Of a DNA stretch of 64,000 bases, positions 25,076-33,798 are shown piece by piece. The stretch comes from Heyndrickxia sporothermodurans (GTDB lineage Bacteria; Bacillota; Bacilli; Bacillales; Bacillaceae_C), in the NCBI RefSeq assembly GCF_016785185.1, contig NZ_JAEKDY010000005.1; one strand, 5' to 3'. The notes under the pieces were generated by a model. That model made no database searches. It was not told the origin of the DNA and worked only from the letters and a program-made list of their open reading frames with translations. Within the stretch, counting starts at the first letter, position 1; every line of letters begins with the position of its first letter. The translations under genes and the position numbers were made by a program.

Positions 25076-26848
25076 TTATTTTTCTTTAAGGTTCAAAGAA
25101 AGATGTAAGTCTTGTAATTGTAGCTCACTTACCTCGCCTGGTGCTTCAGTTAACAAGCAACTTGCACTCGCTGTTTTTGGAAAGGCAATTGTATCGCGTA
25201 AATTTGTACGTCCAGATAATAGCATAACAATTCGATCCAACCCTAAAGCAATTCCACCGTGTGGAGGTGTTCCATATTCAAAAGCGTCCAAGAGGAAACC
25301 AAATTGTTCCCTTGCTTGCTCCTCTGTAAATCCAAGGACTTTAAACATTTTTTCTTGAATGTCTCTTTCAAAAATACGTAATGATCCACCACCTAACTCA
25401 TAACCATTTAGAACTAAGTCATATGCTTGAGCTTTTACATTTTTCGGATCACTTTCAAGTTTTTCGATATCTTCTCTAAAAGGCATCGTGAATGGGTGAT
25501 GAGCTGCATAGTAACGTCCTTCTTCTTCGTCATACTCAAGTAATGGCCAGTCTGTTACCCACAGGAAATTAAATTTGGATTCGTCAATTAGCCCTAGTTC
25601 TTTACCAAGTTTTAACCTTAGCGCTCCTAAAGCATCTGCAACAACTGAGGTTTTGTCTGCAACAAATAATAATAAGTCACCCGTAGATGATTCTAATATT
25701 GATTTGAACTGTTGTTGCTCCTCTTCGGAGAAGAATTTTGCAATCGGTCCTTTCAAACCATCTTCTTCCACCTTTAGCCATGCCAAACCTTTGGCACCAT
25801 AACGTGATACAAATTCAGTTAGACCATCAATATCTTTTCGAGAATATTTAGTAGCTCCGCCTTTCACATTGATTGCCTTCACTTGGCCACCATTTGTAAC
25901 TGCAGCTGAAAATACTTTAAATCCCGATTCTTTAACTATTTCAGATAAGTCCACTAGTTCCATTTCAAAACGTGTGTCAGGTTTATCTGAACCATATCGA
26001 CTCATCGCTTCATCATATGTCAATCTTGGTAGCGGTGTACTGATATCAATCCCTTTCACATCTTTCATTAATCGGACCATCATTTTTTCCGTCATATCCA
26101 TAATGTCTTCTTGACTATAAAAACTTGTTTCAATATCAATTTGTGTAAATTCTGGTTGACGATCTGCACGTAAGTCCTCGTCACGGAAACAACGGGCAAT
26201 TTGATAGTATTTATCAAATCCGGAAACCATTAATAATTGTTTAAAAATTTGCGGTGACTGTGGCAACGCATAAAATTCACCCGGATGTACGCGACTAGGT
26301 ACTAAATAATCACGTGCTCCTTCAGGAGTACTTTTTGTTAAAATCGGTGTTTCAACATCCAAAAATCCTTCTTCATCTAAAAAGCGACGAATCGTTTTTG
26401 TCACATCATGACGCATTTTAAATGTTTCATACATAACAGGCCTGCGTAAATCAAGATAACGGTATTTTAAACGAACATCTTCAGCGACTTCTGTTTTATT
26501 TTCAATCATAAATGGCGGTGTCTTTGCTTCATTTATAATTGTCACCTGGTCGACTTTAATTTCAATTTTCCCGGTCTTTAAGTTTTCATTTACTGTTGAA
26601 GCATCTCTTGCTACGACTGTACCTTTAACATCTAATACATATTCGGAGCGAATTTTTTCCGCAATAGCAAGAGCTTCCGCAGAAATATCCGGGTTAAAAA
26701 CAATTTGAACGATTCCTGTTCGGTCGCGTAAATCAATAAAAATTAATCCACCAAGGTCTCTTCTTTTCTGCACCCAGCCTTTTAGTGTAATACTTTCACC
26801 AATATGCTGTTCTGTTACTTCACCACAATAATATGTTCGTCCAAACAT
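25076..26848 (-). CDS. aspS: Aspartyl-tRNA synthetase
   Basis: Class II synthetase of 590 residues, the bacterial long form with a GAD insertion domain. An N-terminal OB fold (ITLKGWVQKRRDLGGLIFIDLRDRTG) binds the anticodon. Motif 2 is in YQIARCFRDEDLRADRQPEFTQIDIE, the GAD domain is around residues 290-410, and motif 3 is GGIALGLDRIVMLL. It starts 14 bases after hisS and is probably transcribed with it under the T-box at 28163. No clear terminator lies between it and the 6S RNA promoter. Whether it is discriminating or also charges tRNA-Asn cannot be judged here. Confidence 0.97.
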   Translation of the reverse strand: MFGRTYYCGEVTEQHIGESITLKGWVQKRRDLGGLIFIDLRDRTGIVQIVFNPDISAEALAIAEKIRSEYVLDVKGTVVARDASTVNENLKTGKIEIKVDQVTIINEAKTPPFMIENKTEVAEDVRLKYRYLDLRRPVMYETFKMRHDVTKTIRRFLDEEGFLDVETPILTKSTPEGARDYLVPSRVHPGEFYALPQSPQIFKQLLMVSGFDKYYQIARCFRDEDLRADRQPEFTQIDIETSFYSQEDIMDMTEKMMVRLMKDVKGIDISTPLPRLTYDEAMSRYGSDKPDTRFEMELVDLSEIVKESGFKVFSAAVTNGGQVKAINVKGGATKYSRKDIDGLTEFVSRYGAKGLAWLKVEEDGLKGPIAKFFSEEEQQQFKSILESSTGDLLLFVADKTSVVADALGALRLKLGKELGLIDESKFNFLWVTDWPLLEYDEEEGRYYAAHHPFTMPFREDIEKLESDPKNVKAQAYDLVLNGYELGGGSLRIFERDIQEKMFKVLGFTEEQAREQFGFLLDAFEYGTPPHGGIALGLDRIVMLLSGRTNLRDTIAFPKTASASCLLTEAPGEVSELQLQDLHLSLNLKEK

Positions 26849-26862
26849 TCTATTTATGCCCC

Positions 26863-28134
26863 CTATTTACTTAGCTGTATAAATTGATTTACAAAATCAG
26901 TTATAGCCACTTCTTTTTGCTCACCGGTTTCCATGTTTTTTAGATTAATGATCCTTTTTTGAAGCTCATCTTCGCCTAAAATAGCAACATATTTCGCGTG
27001 GACACGGTCAGCAGCTTTAAACTGTGCTTTCATTTTTCGATCAAGATAATCCATATCAGCCGAAAAACTATGTTGTCTTAATTGTTGTAATAATACAGCC
27101 GCTTTAAGTTTTGCCTCTTCACCTAATGCAACGATAAAGCAATCAACTGGATTTTCATATGGCAGTTGAATATTTTCTGCTTCTAACGCGGCAAGTAAAC
27201 GTTCAATACTTAACGCAAAACCGATTCCAGGTGTTTCAGGTCCACCCATTTCTTGAACTAATCCATTATAGCGACCACCGCCACAAAGTGTTGTAATGGC
27301 ACCAAAGCCTTCTGCACTACTCATAATTTCAAACGCAGTGTGATTATAATAATCTAACCCTCTAACAAGCGTTGGATCGACTTCATACTCGATTCCTAAT
27401 TCTTTTAAATACAATAAAACTTTATCAAAATAGGCTTTTGATTCATTATTTAAATAATCTAATATTGAGGGTGCTGACTTCATCAGTTCATGGTCGCGGT
27501 CTTTTTTACAATCCAAAATACGAAGCGGATTTTTCTCAAGTCGATTTTGACAATCAGAACAAAATTCTTCAATTCTAGGTTGAAAATGATTGATTAAAGC
27601 TGTTCGGTGAGAAATTCGGCTTTCTTTATCACCCAAACTATTAATAACAAGTTTCAATGACTTTAACCCTAGTTTTTTGTAAAGGGTCATCGCTAAAGAG
27701 ATCACTTCTGCATCTATTGCCGGATCTTCGCTGCCAAGTGCTTCGACTCCAAATTGTACAAATTGACGGAATCTACCTGCTTGCGGTCTTTCATATCGAA
27801 ACATCGGACCATTGTAAAATAGTTTCACCGGTTGATTCGGTTGGCCGAACATTTTATGTTGAGTAAATGAGCGAACAACAGATGCTGTTCCTTCAGGCCG
27901 TAATGTTAAACTTCTCCCGCCACGATCTTCAAATGTATACATTTCTTTTTGAACTATGTCTGTCGTATCTCCTACACCTTTTTGAAAGAGCTCTGTATGT
28001 TCAAAAATCGGTGTACGGATTTCTTTATATTGATAGGTTCTACAAATTTCTTTTGCCGTATCTTCTACAAACTGCCATTTCTCAACTTCGCCAGGTAATA
28101 TATCCTGGGTACCGCGAGGAATTTGAATTGACAT
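26863..28134 (-). CDS. hisS: Histidyl-tRNA synthetase
   Basis: Class II synthetase of 423 residues. The N-terminus MSIQIPRGTQDILPGE is characteristic. Motif 2 appears as RPEGTASVVRSF and GPMFRYERPQAGRFRQFVQFGVE. Histidine-specific motifs are LVRGLDYYNHTAFE and GGGRYNGLV, with motif 3 in GIGFALSIERLL. A C-terminal anticodon-binding domain follows (residues 330-423). The ATG follows AAGGAGGAGC. Transcription is controlled by a T-box leader, and aspS follows after 14 bases, the conserved hisS-aspS pair of Bacilli. Confidence 0.97.
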   Translation of the reverse strand: MSIQIPRGTQDILPGEVEKWQFVEDTAKEICRTYQYKEIRTPIFEHTELFQKGVGDTTDIVQKEMYTFEDRGGRSLTLRPEGTASVVRSFTQHKMFGQPNQPVKLFYNGPMFRYERPQAGRFRQFVQFGVEALGSEDPAIDAEVISLAMTLYKKLGLKSLKLVINSLGDKESRISHRTALINHFQPRIEEFCSDCQNRLEKNPLRILDCKKDRDHELMKSAPSILDYLNNESKAYFDKVLLYLKELGIEYEVDPTLVRGLDYYNHTAFEIMSSAEGFGAITTLCGGGRYNGLVQEMGGPETPGIGFALSIERLLAALEAENIQLPYENPVDCFIVALGEEAKLKAAVLLQQLRQHSFSADMDYLDRKMKAQFKAADRVHAKYVAILGEDELQKRIINLKNMETGEQKEVAITDFVNQFIQLSK

Positions 28135-28162
28135 AAATTAGCTCCTCCTTTTTTATGTAAAA

Positions 28163-28213
28163 TAAAAAACAACCCTCAATCCCTTGTATTAATACAAGGG
28201 ACGAGAGTTGTTT
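28163..28213 (-). terminator. T-box-controlled terminator of hisS
   Basis: Very long stem (AACAACTCTCGTCCCTTGTATT and near-complement) with a minimal loop, followed by six T on the minus strand, immediately after the T-box core. Confidence 0.9.
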
Positions 28214-28440
28214 CCCGTGGTGCCACCCTAATTGAAGCAAAATGCTTCCACTCGAAACAGTTAACGCCTGTTCTACGTTCATCCCTATTAAGATAAATCC
28301 GTTCAGGATGAAACCTACAAAGTGTTCATTCATTAAGTCATCATGTAGAAATGCTTTCAGCCTAAGACATTTCTTCTCTTTTCATGTGTTTCTTAATTAC
28401 TGTGCTTTATCATTGGTTTTTTATAATTTTATATTTATTT
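28163..28440 (-). promoter_or_regulatory. T-box riboswitch of the hisS-aspS operon
   Basis: The T-box core AGGGTGGCACCACGG is at 28215-28229, followed by the terminator at 28163-28213. Stem I can be drawn with AUAAAG/CUUUGU below and AUUAAG/CUUAAU above an AGUA-containing specifier loop. The loop's 3' strand reads GAAUGAACA(C), which contains a CAC histidine codon at 28322-28324. The variable base after TGG is C, which would pair with a G discriminator such as that of tRNA-Asp, not with the C73 expected for tRNA-His. Specificity is therefore left open between His, Asp or both. Confidence 0.9.
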
Positions 28441-28445
28441 ATATA

Positions 28446-28474
28446 ATAATACGAGGCTAGTTCCACGTTGTCAA
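28446..28474 (-). promoter_or_regulatory. Sigma-A promoter of hisS leader
   Basis: TTGACA (28469-28474) and TATTAT (28446-28451) with the ideal 17-base spacer, just upstream of T-box Stem I. Confidence 0.88.
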
Positions 28475-28495
28475 GGTACGCTTTGAGAAAAAATT

Positions 28496-28672
28496 TCATG
28501 ACCGCTCTAATTTCTTTTTCAATAATTTTACATCTCCTAATGATAGTCCAAATTCGGATGCAAGCTCCATGGATGAAGCTTGATTTTCTTTTTGAATAAA
28601 CTCATGTAAATTGGTTCCAAAAATTTGATTACTGCCATCTGATACTAATTGGTTTTTTTCATTAGCACGCAT
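28496..28672 (-). CDS. yrzK: Small protein YrzK
   Basis: Cytosolic protein of 58 residues between hisS and yrvJ, the position of yrzK in Bacillus subtilis. The C-terminal half (ASSMELASEFGLSLGDVKLLKKKLERS) looks like a helix-turn-helix. The N-terminal half is polar. The ATG used gives MRANEKNQ and lies 7 bases after AAGGAGA. The ATG two codons earlier is too close to that site. The function is unknown. A DNA- or protein-binding role is suggested only by the helix-turn-helix look. Confidence 0.82.
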   Translation of the reverse strand: MRANEKNQLVSDGSNQIFGTNLHEFIQKENQASSMELASEFGLSLGDVKLLKKKLERS

Positions 28673-28935
28673 GTTCATTCTCCTTACTTTTTTGGCTATG
28701 TTAATACGTAATTTCCAATAAATTTTTCTTCACATTTCGAGTGAAAATACCACGAACTAGCTTTAGTTAGCTTTTATTCAATCCGTCGAATAGGTGAGAA
28801 ACTCCTCAAAAATTAACTAGAAGTATCTTTTGTTGTCATATTGTTAGTGTATCCAAACAACGATTTTTTCTTTCTTAAAAAAAGGAGTTTTAATTATTTT
28901 CGAGAATTAAGAAAAGGACAAGTTATTTACTAACA

Positions 28936-30225
28936 ATGAGATTCAAAAGGTGGTGTTTAAAACAATTGAAGAAATGCGTTTTCGTATTCATTATTTTTTT
29001 ATTAGTCGGGACAGTAATAACTTCTAAACCAAAGGTATATGCAGATTCACAAAAGGTAACGGTGAATGCCAATATTTTAAACATTCGTAGCGGTCCCGGG
29101 CTTTCCTATCCGATAATACAAAAAGGAAAAGCAGGAGATCGCTTTACATTGTTGCAAACGAAGGATGATTGGTACGAGGTCCAATTGTCTAATGAAAAAA
29201 AGGGTTGGGTTGCTAGTTGGTTGGTCACTGTTAACAGTCAGTCAAAAGCTACATCCGGAATTGTAACTGTTAATGACTTAAACTTGCGTACCTCTCCTGA
29301 ACTATCAAGCTCTATTATCCAAAAACTGCAGACTGGTCAGCGTGTCCAAATTCTTGAAACAAATAATGAGTGGTTTAAAATCACCGTAGAAGGTTCTACG
29401 GGTTGGGTGAGTAGTAACTATATTCGATTGACTTCAAAAAGTTCGGTTACAAGTAATGGAGAAATGGTGACTATTTTAAACAATGGAACAAACTTGCGCA
29501 GCGAACCTTCTATTCAGTCTAGTATTGTTGAAATCGGAAATAGTGGAGAAACGTTTTCTGTCATTGAAAAAGATAATGATTGGTATAAAATTAAACTTAA
29601 CGGGGGCAAGACTGCTTATGTAGCATCCTGGGTCGTTTCATCCACCGTAAAAATGAATCGGACCAAGTCTAATAAAGTGAATACAAAAGGTTTGAAAGGA
29701 AAAACGATTGTCATTGATCCAGGACATGGAGGTAGAGATTCAGGGACAATTGGGATCACAAATACGCTTGAAAAAAATGTAACACTTAAAACAGCTGAAC
29801 TTTTAGCAAATAAACTAAGAAATGCTGGAGCTAATGTATTTTTAACTAGAGAAGATGACCGATATGTTTCCCTGCCTTCAAGGGTAAGTGTCTCCAAAAT
29901 CAATCATGCGGATGCTTTTATTAGTCTTCATTATGATAGTATTAATGATCAAAGCATTACCGGACATACGAGTTATTATTATCATTCAATGCAAAAAATA
30001 CTTGCGCAGAACATTAATCGGGGCATTTCCAATGAAACAGTTTTAAAAGACAGAGGGGTAAAGTTTGGAAACTTTCACGTCATTCGTGAAAATACACAGC
30101 CTGCCGTTCTTTTAGAACTTGGATATTTAAGCAATCCGTTACAAGAAATAGCAATCAATAGTCAGGATTACCAAGAGTCAATTACTAAAGGAATTTATAA
30201 TGGATTAGTTGATTATTTTAAATAA
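28936..30225 (+). CDS. yrvJ: N-acetylmuramoyl-L-alanine amidase YrvJ with SH3b repeats
   Basis: Secreted zinc amidase of 429 residues that cuts the glycan-peptide bond of peptidoglycan. A signal peptide (basic start, hydrophobic CVFVFIIFLLVGTVITS, cleavage near VYA) is followed by three bacterial SH3 repeats at about residues 38-100, 112-170 and 178-238. Each has an LNIRSGPG- or NLRSEPS-like motif. The C-terminal amidase_3 domain begins IVIDPGHGGRDSG, with zinc ligands in that segment, in FISLHYDS and in a Glu of AVLLELGYLSN. The ATG has a distant Shine-Dalgarno. A TTG at 28966 behind AAAGGTGG would give a cleaner signal peptide. Confidence 0.93.
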   Translation: MRFKRWCLKQLKKCVFVFIIFLLVGTVITSKPKVYADSQKVTVNANILNIRSGPGLSYPIIQKGKAGDRFTLLQTKDDWYEVQLSNEKKGWVASWLVTVNSQSKATSGIVTVNDLNLRTSPELSSSIIQKLQTGQRVQILETNNEWFKITVEGSTGWVSSNYIRLTSKSSVTSNGEMVTILNNGTNLRSEPSIQSSIVEIGNSGETFSVIEKDNDWYKIKLNGGKTAYVASWVVSSTVKMNRTKSNKVNTKGLKGKTIVIDPGHGGRDSGTIGITNTLEKNVTLKTAELLANKLRNAGANVFLTREDDRYVSLPSRVSVSKINHADAFISLHYDSINDQSITGHTSYYYHSMQKILAQNINRGISNETVLKDRGVKFGNFHVIRENTQPAVLLELGYLSNPLQEIAINSQDYQESITKGIYNGLVDYFK

Positions 30226-30265
30226 AGGCTGTTTTCGCAAACTTTGTTGCTATTGATTAGTATGA

Positions 30266-30302
30266 AGGTGATTTCCGCTCCAATCTGCATTTCAATATTA
30301 TT
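30266..30302. repeat. Dispersed repeat remnant, copy D
   Basis: AAGGTGATTTCCGCTCCAAT followed by CTGCATTTCAATATT matches only the right end of the 135-bp repeat and its flank (compare 7056-7090). The hairpin body is missing. It is consistent with a deleted copy between the convergent yrvJ and dtd genes. Confidence 0.6.
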
Positions 30303-30344
30303 TTATTCTTTAATTCAACAATTTTTAAAAAAACAGCTTAAATA

Positions 30345-30405
30345 AAAGAGAGAGCAGTTATAGTATTATTCCCTCGTACGGAATAATACTATTTGCTCTC
30401 TCTTT
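30345..30405. terminator. Bidirectional terminator between yrvJ and dtd
   Basis: Long near-perfect stem: AAAGAGAGAGCA and TATAGTATTATTCC pair with complements around CTCGTAC. It lies between convergent genes and its left arm base is A-rich, its right arm T-rich, so it can stop transcription from both sides. Confidence 0.88.
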
Positions 30406-30841
30406 AACTTTCCACTATTAAAGTAACCGGTCCGTCATTTATAAGAGACACATCCATCATTGAGCCAAATTGCCCTGTAGCAACAAAAACACCTTTGTCC
30501 CTTAACATATGATTAAAAAGATTGTATAAAATTTCCGCCTTTTCAGGTTTCGCGGCATCCATAAAATTCGGGCGTCTTCCTTTTCTACAATCACCATATA
30601 ACGTGAACTGTGAAACTGATAGAATTTGTCCGCCTACATCTAATAACGAATAGTTCATCTTTTCATTTTCGTCTTCAAAGATGCGCAAATTGACAATTTT
30701 ATCAGCAAGATATTTAACATCCGCCTCTGTATCATTATGAGTAATACCTACAAGTAATACAAAACCATTTGTAATTTCTCCGACAACCTCACCGTTTACT
30801 TTAACATTCGCTTGTTTACTTCTTTGTAAAACGACTCTCAT
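30404..30841 (-). CDS. dtd: D-aminoacyl-tRNA deacylase
   Basis: Homodimeric deacylase of 145 residues that removes D-amino acids (and Gly from tRNA-Ala) from tRNA. It begins MRVVLQRSKQANVKVNGE. Active-site motifs SVSQFTLYGDC and LINDGPVTLIVES (the cross-subunit Gly-Pro pair) are intact. It lies 16 bases downstream of relA and is likely co-transcribed, as in Bacillus subtilis. Its stop touches the shared terminator with yrvJ. Confidence 0.96.
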   Translation of the reverse strand: MRVVLQRSKQANVKVNGEVVGEITNGFVLLVGITHNDTEADVKYLADKIVNLRIFEDENEKMNYSLLDVGGQILSVSQFTLYGDCRKGRRPNFMDAAKPEKAEILYNLFNHMLRDKGVFVATGQFGSMMDVSLINDGPVTLIVES

Positions 30842-30857
30842 TACTAAATAAACCCCT

Positions 30858-33047
30858 TTAACTCATTATCCGTCGGACAGCATAAATATCAGGAATTTGT
30901 TTTATCCGTTCAACAACTTTATGAAGATGACTAATATTTTGTATAGAAATAGACATAAGAATTGTTGCCATTTTATTTCTATCTGACCGTCCACTAACAG
31001 CAGTAATATTTGTCTTTGTTTCATTAACAGTTTGAAGAACTTCGTTTAATAAACCTCGACGATCATAACCTGATATTTCAATTTCTACATTATATTCTTT
31101 ACTGTTCGTTCCATCTGTTTCCCATTCAACTTCAATTAATCGATTTTGTAAATCTTCGGAAGTAACATTCGGACAATCCGTGCGGTGAACACTGACGCCG
31201 CGTCCCTTCGTAATAAAGCCGACGATATCGTCACCCGGCACAGGATTACAACATCTGGATAAACGGATAAGTAAATTATCAATCCCTTTAACTGTTACAC
31301 CTGTAACCCGTTTCTTTTGCTTCGTAGGTGTTTTCATCTCAGAAACGATTTCATTCACCGCTTCTTCTTGATCACGTTTTCGTCTTAATTTTTCCGTTAA
31401 GCGATTCGCAATTTGTAATGCAGTAATTCCGTTATATCCAACGGCAGCATACATATCTTCTTCATTCATAAAATTAAATTTTTCAGCAACACGTTTAATG
31501 TTTTCATTTGTAAGGATTTCTTTTAAATCAAAATCCATATTTTTAATTTCTTTTTCTACTAGCTCTCTGCCTTTAATAATATTCTCTTCTTTTCGCTGAC
31601 GTTTAAAAAATTGGCGAATTTTATTTTTTGCTTGTGAGGTTTGAGCCATTTTAATCCAGTCTTGACTTGGACCGTAAGAATGTTTGGAAGTTAAAATTTC
31701 AATAATGTCTCCAGTCTTTAATTTATAATCAAGTGTGACCATTTTCCCGTTTACTTTGGCTCCAATTGTTTTATTACCAATTTCCGAATGGACACGATAA
31801 GCAAAATCGCTTGGAACGGAACCTGATGCCAACTCAATTACATCACCTTTAGGCGTAAAGACATACACCATATCCGAAAACAAATCTATTTTTAACGATT
31901 CCATAAATTCTTCAGCATTTTCAGATTCATTTTGGAATTCCAATATTTCTCTAAACCAAGATAACTTTTTTTCAAAAGAAGTTTTACTATTAACAGTTTT
32001 TCCTTCTTTATAAGCCCAATGGGCAGCAACCCCGTATTCCGAAATTCGATGCATCTCAATTGTCCGAATCTGTACTTCTAAAGGATCTCCTTTAGGGCCG
32101 ATAACAGTCGTATGAAGAGATTGGTACATGTTTGGCTTCGGCATCGCAATATAGTCTTTAAATCTACCTGGCATCGGCTTCCAACATGTATGAATAATAC
32201 CTAATACAGCATAGCAATCCTTAATACTATTTACGATAATTCGAACAGCTAATAAATCATAAATTTCATTAAATTGTTTATGCTGAAGAACCATTTTTCG
32301 ATAAATGGAGTAAATGTGTTTCGGACGACCAGAAATTTCTGCTTTAATTGATACATCTTCAAGTCGTTCATTTACTTCTTCGATTACGTCTTCCAAATAT
32401 TGCTCACGTTCAGCACGCTTTCTCTTCATCAAATTTACGATTCGATAATATTGCTGCGGATTTAAATAGCGTAATGCAGTATCTTCTAATTCCCATTTGA
32501 TTTTCGATATACCAAGACGATGTGCTAAAGGTGCAAAAATTTCGAGAGTTTCGTTTGCAATTCTGCGTTGTTTTTCAATCGGTAAATGCTTTAGCGTTCT
32601 CATATTATGAAGACGGTCGGCAAGCTTGATCAAAATGACACGAATGTCTTGGGCCATAGCAACAAACATTTTGCGATGGTTTTCCGCTTGCTGCTCCTCA
32701 TGTGATTTATACTTAATTTTCCCAAGCTTTGTTACACCATCGACAAGCATGGCAACTTCTTCATTAAATGTTTCCCGTAATTCGTCTAGTGTCACTTCCG
32801 TATCTTCTACAACATCATGTAAAAAACCGGCAGCAACAGTAGAAGGATCCATTTCCAAATCGGCTAAAATACCCGCTACCTGCACAGGATGAATGATATA
32901 CGGCTCACCGGATTTCCGAAACTGCTCTTTATGTGCTTCTGCAGCAAACTCAAAAGCTTTTCGGACTAATGAAACATGTTCTTCATTTAAATATTCAGTT
33001 GTTCGTTCAATCACTTGCTCGGCGGATAATATTTGATCCTTCGCCAT
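30858..33047 (-). CDS. relA: Bifunctional (p)ppGpp synthetase/hydrolase Rel
   Basis: Long RSH enzyme of 729 residues that makes (p)ppGpp on starved ribosomes and degrades it otherwise. The HD hydrolase is intact, with His53, His77-Asp78 in FLHDVVEDT and KLADRLHNMRT. The synthetase domain contains RPKHIYSIYRKM, YDLLAVRIIV and MPGRFKDYIAMPKPNMYQSLH. TGS (residues about 390-450, VFTPKGDVIELASGSVPSDFAY), a conserved Cys region (LSRCCNPVPGDDIVG) and a C-terminal ACT domain follow. The ATG giving MAKDQI lies behind AAAGGTGATT. The frame extends four codons upstream. Intact hydrolase residues indicate a Rel type, not monofunctional RelA. Confidence 0.97.
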   Translation of the reverse strand: MAKDQILSAEQVIERTTEYLNEEHVSLVRKAFEFAAEAHKEQFRKSGEPYIIHPVQVAGILADLEMDPSTVAAGFLHDVVEDTEVTLDELRETFNEEVAMLVDGVTKLGKIKYKSHEEQQAENHRKMFVAMAQDIRVILIKLADRLHNMRTLKHLPIEKQRRIANETLEIFAPLAHRLGISKIKWELEDTALRYLNPQQYYRIVNLMKRKRAEREQYLEDVIEEVNERLEDVSIKAEISGRPKHIYSIYRKMVLQHKQFNEIYDLLAVRIIVNSIKDCYAVLGIIHTCWKPMPGRFKDYIAMPKPNMYQSLHTTVIGPKGDPLEVQIRTIEMHRISEYGVAAHWAYKEGKTVNSKTSFEKKLSWFREILEFQNESENAEEFMESLKIDLFSDMVYVFTPKGDVIELASGSVPSDFAYRVHSEIGNKTIGAKVNGKMVTLDYKLKTGDIIEILTSKHSYGPSQDWIKMAQTSQAKNKIRQFFKRQRKEENIIKGRELVEKEIKNMDFDLKEILTNENIKRVAEKFNFMNEEDMYAAVGYNGITALQIANRLTEKLRRKRDQEEAVNEIVSEMKTPTKQKKRVTGVTVKGIDNLLIRLSRCCNPVPGDDIVGFITKGRGVSVHRTDCPNVTSEDLQNRLIEVEWETDGTNSKEYNVEIEISGYDRRGLLNEVLQTVNETKTNITAVSGRSDRNKMATILMSISIQNISHLHKVVERIKQIPDIYAVRRIMS

Positions 33048-33133
33048 ATATAAAATCACCTTTAAATTAGTAGTGTAAAATTAGTATGAATGGAATAAAT
33101 AATAAGTCCATTTTTAAAATGATTATAATTACT

Positions 33134-33162
33134 ATTATAATAAAAAAATTGAATAAAGTAAA
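33134..33162 (-). promoter_or_regulatory. Promoter candidate of relA-dtd
   Basis: TATAAT (33134-33139) with TTTACT (33157-33162) 17 bases upstream, about 90 bases ahead of the relA start, in a 238-base gap that otherwise holds only the apt terminator. Confidence 0.5.
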
Positions 33163-33247
33163 GTGGTTGTGATAGATTTTTCTCGAAAATGACGAATTAT
33201 TGTCGATTAACTAGCAATTATTGTCTTTTATTCTTAACTATACGATA

Positions 33248-33272
33248 AAAAGCACTCGCAAAGAGTGCTTTC
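33248..33272 (-). terminator. Terminator of apt
   Basis: AAAGCACTC and GAGTGCTTT arms around a 5-nt loop, with extra T on the minus strand, 14 bases past the apt stop. Confidence 0.88.
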
Positions 33273-33285
33273 TTACTGTAAAAAA

Positions 33286-33798
33286 TTAGTATTTCATTAA
33301 TGTTAAAACATCATAACCTTCAAGTTTTTTTCTTCCTTCAAGATATGAAAGTTCAATAAGAAAGGCAATACCCGCAACAATACCTCCGAGTTCCTCAACT
33401 AATTTAATCGTTGCCTCAATGGTTCCGCCAGTTGCAAGTAAATCGTCTGTAATCAATACACGTTGACCAGGTTTAATGGCATCCTTATGTATTGTTAAAG
33501 CATCTTTCCCATACTCTAAACCATACTCCACTTTAATCGTTTCACGAGGAAGTTTTCCCGGCTTTCTTACAGGGGCAAATCCTACTTCAAGTGCATATGC
33601 AACTGGACAGCCAATTATAAAACCTCTCGCTTCGGGTCCTACAACAAGGTCTATCTCTCTTTCTTTTGCATATTTTACAATTTGGTCTGTTGCGTATTTG
33701 TATGCTTGTCCATTATCCATTAAAGTCGTTATATCTTTAAATACTATGCCTTCTTTAGGCCAATCTGGAACAATAGTAACGTATTGTTTTAAGTCCAT
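33286..33798 (-). CDS. apt: Adenine phosphoribosyltransferase
   Basis: Salvages adenine to AMP using PRPP. The 170-residue length is standard. Motifs are PKEGIVFKDITTLMDNG near the N-terminus, LVVGPEARGFIIGCPVAY, the flexible loop region KPGKLPRETIKVEYGLEYG and the PRPP loop RVLITDDLLATGGT. The start overlaps the recJ 3' end by 10 bases, indicating coupling with recJ as in Bacillus subtilis. Confidence 0.97.
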   Translation of the reverse strand: MDLKQYVTIVPDWPKEGIVFKDITTLMDNGQAYKYATDQIVKYAKEREIDLVVGPEARGFIIGCPVAYALEVGFAPVRKPGKLPRETIKVEYGLEYGKDALTIHKDAIKPGQRVLITDDLLATGGTIEATIKLVEELGGIVAGIAFLIELSYLEGRKKLEGYDVLTLMKY

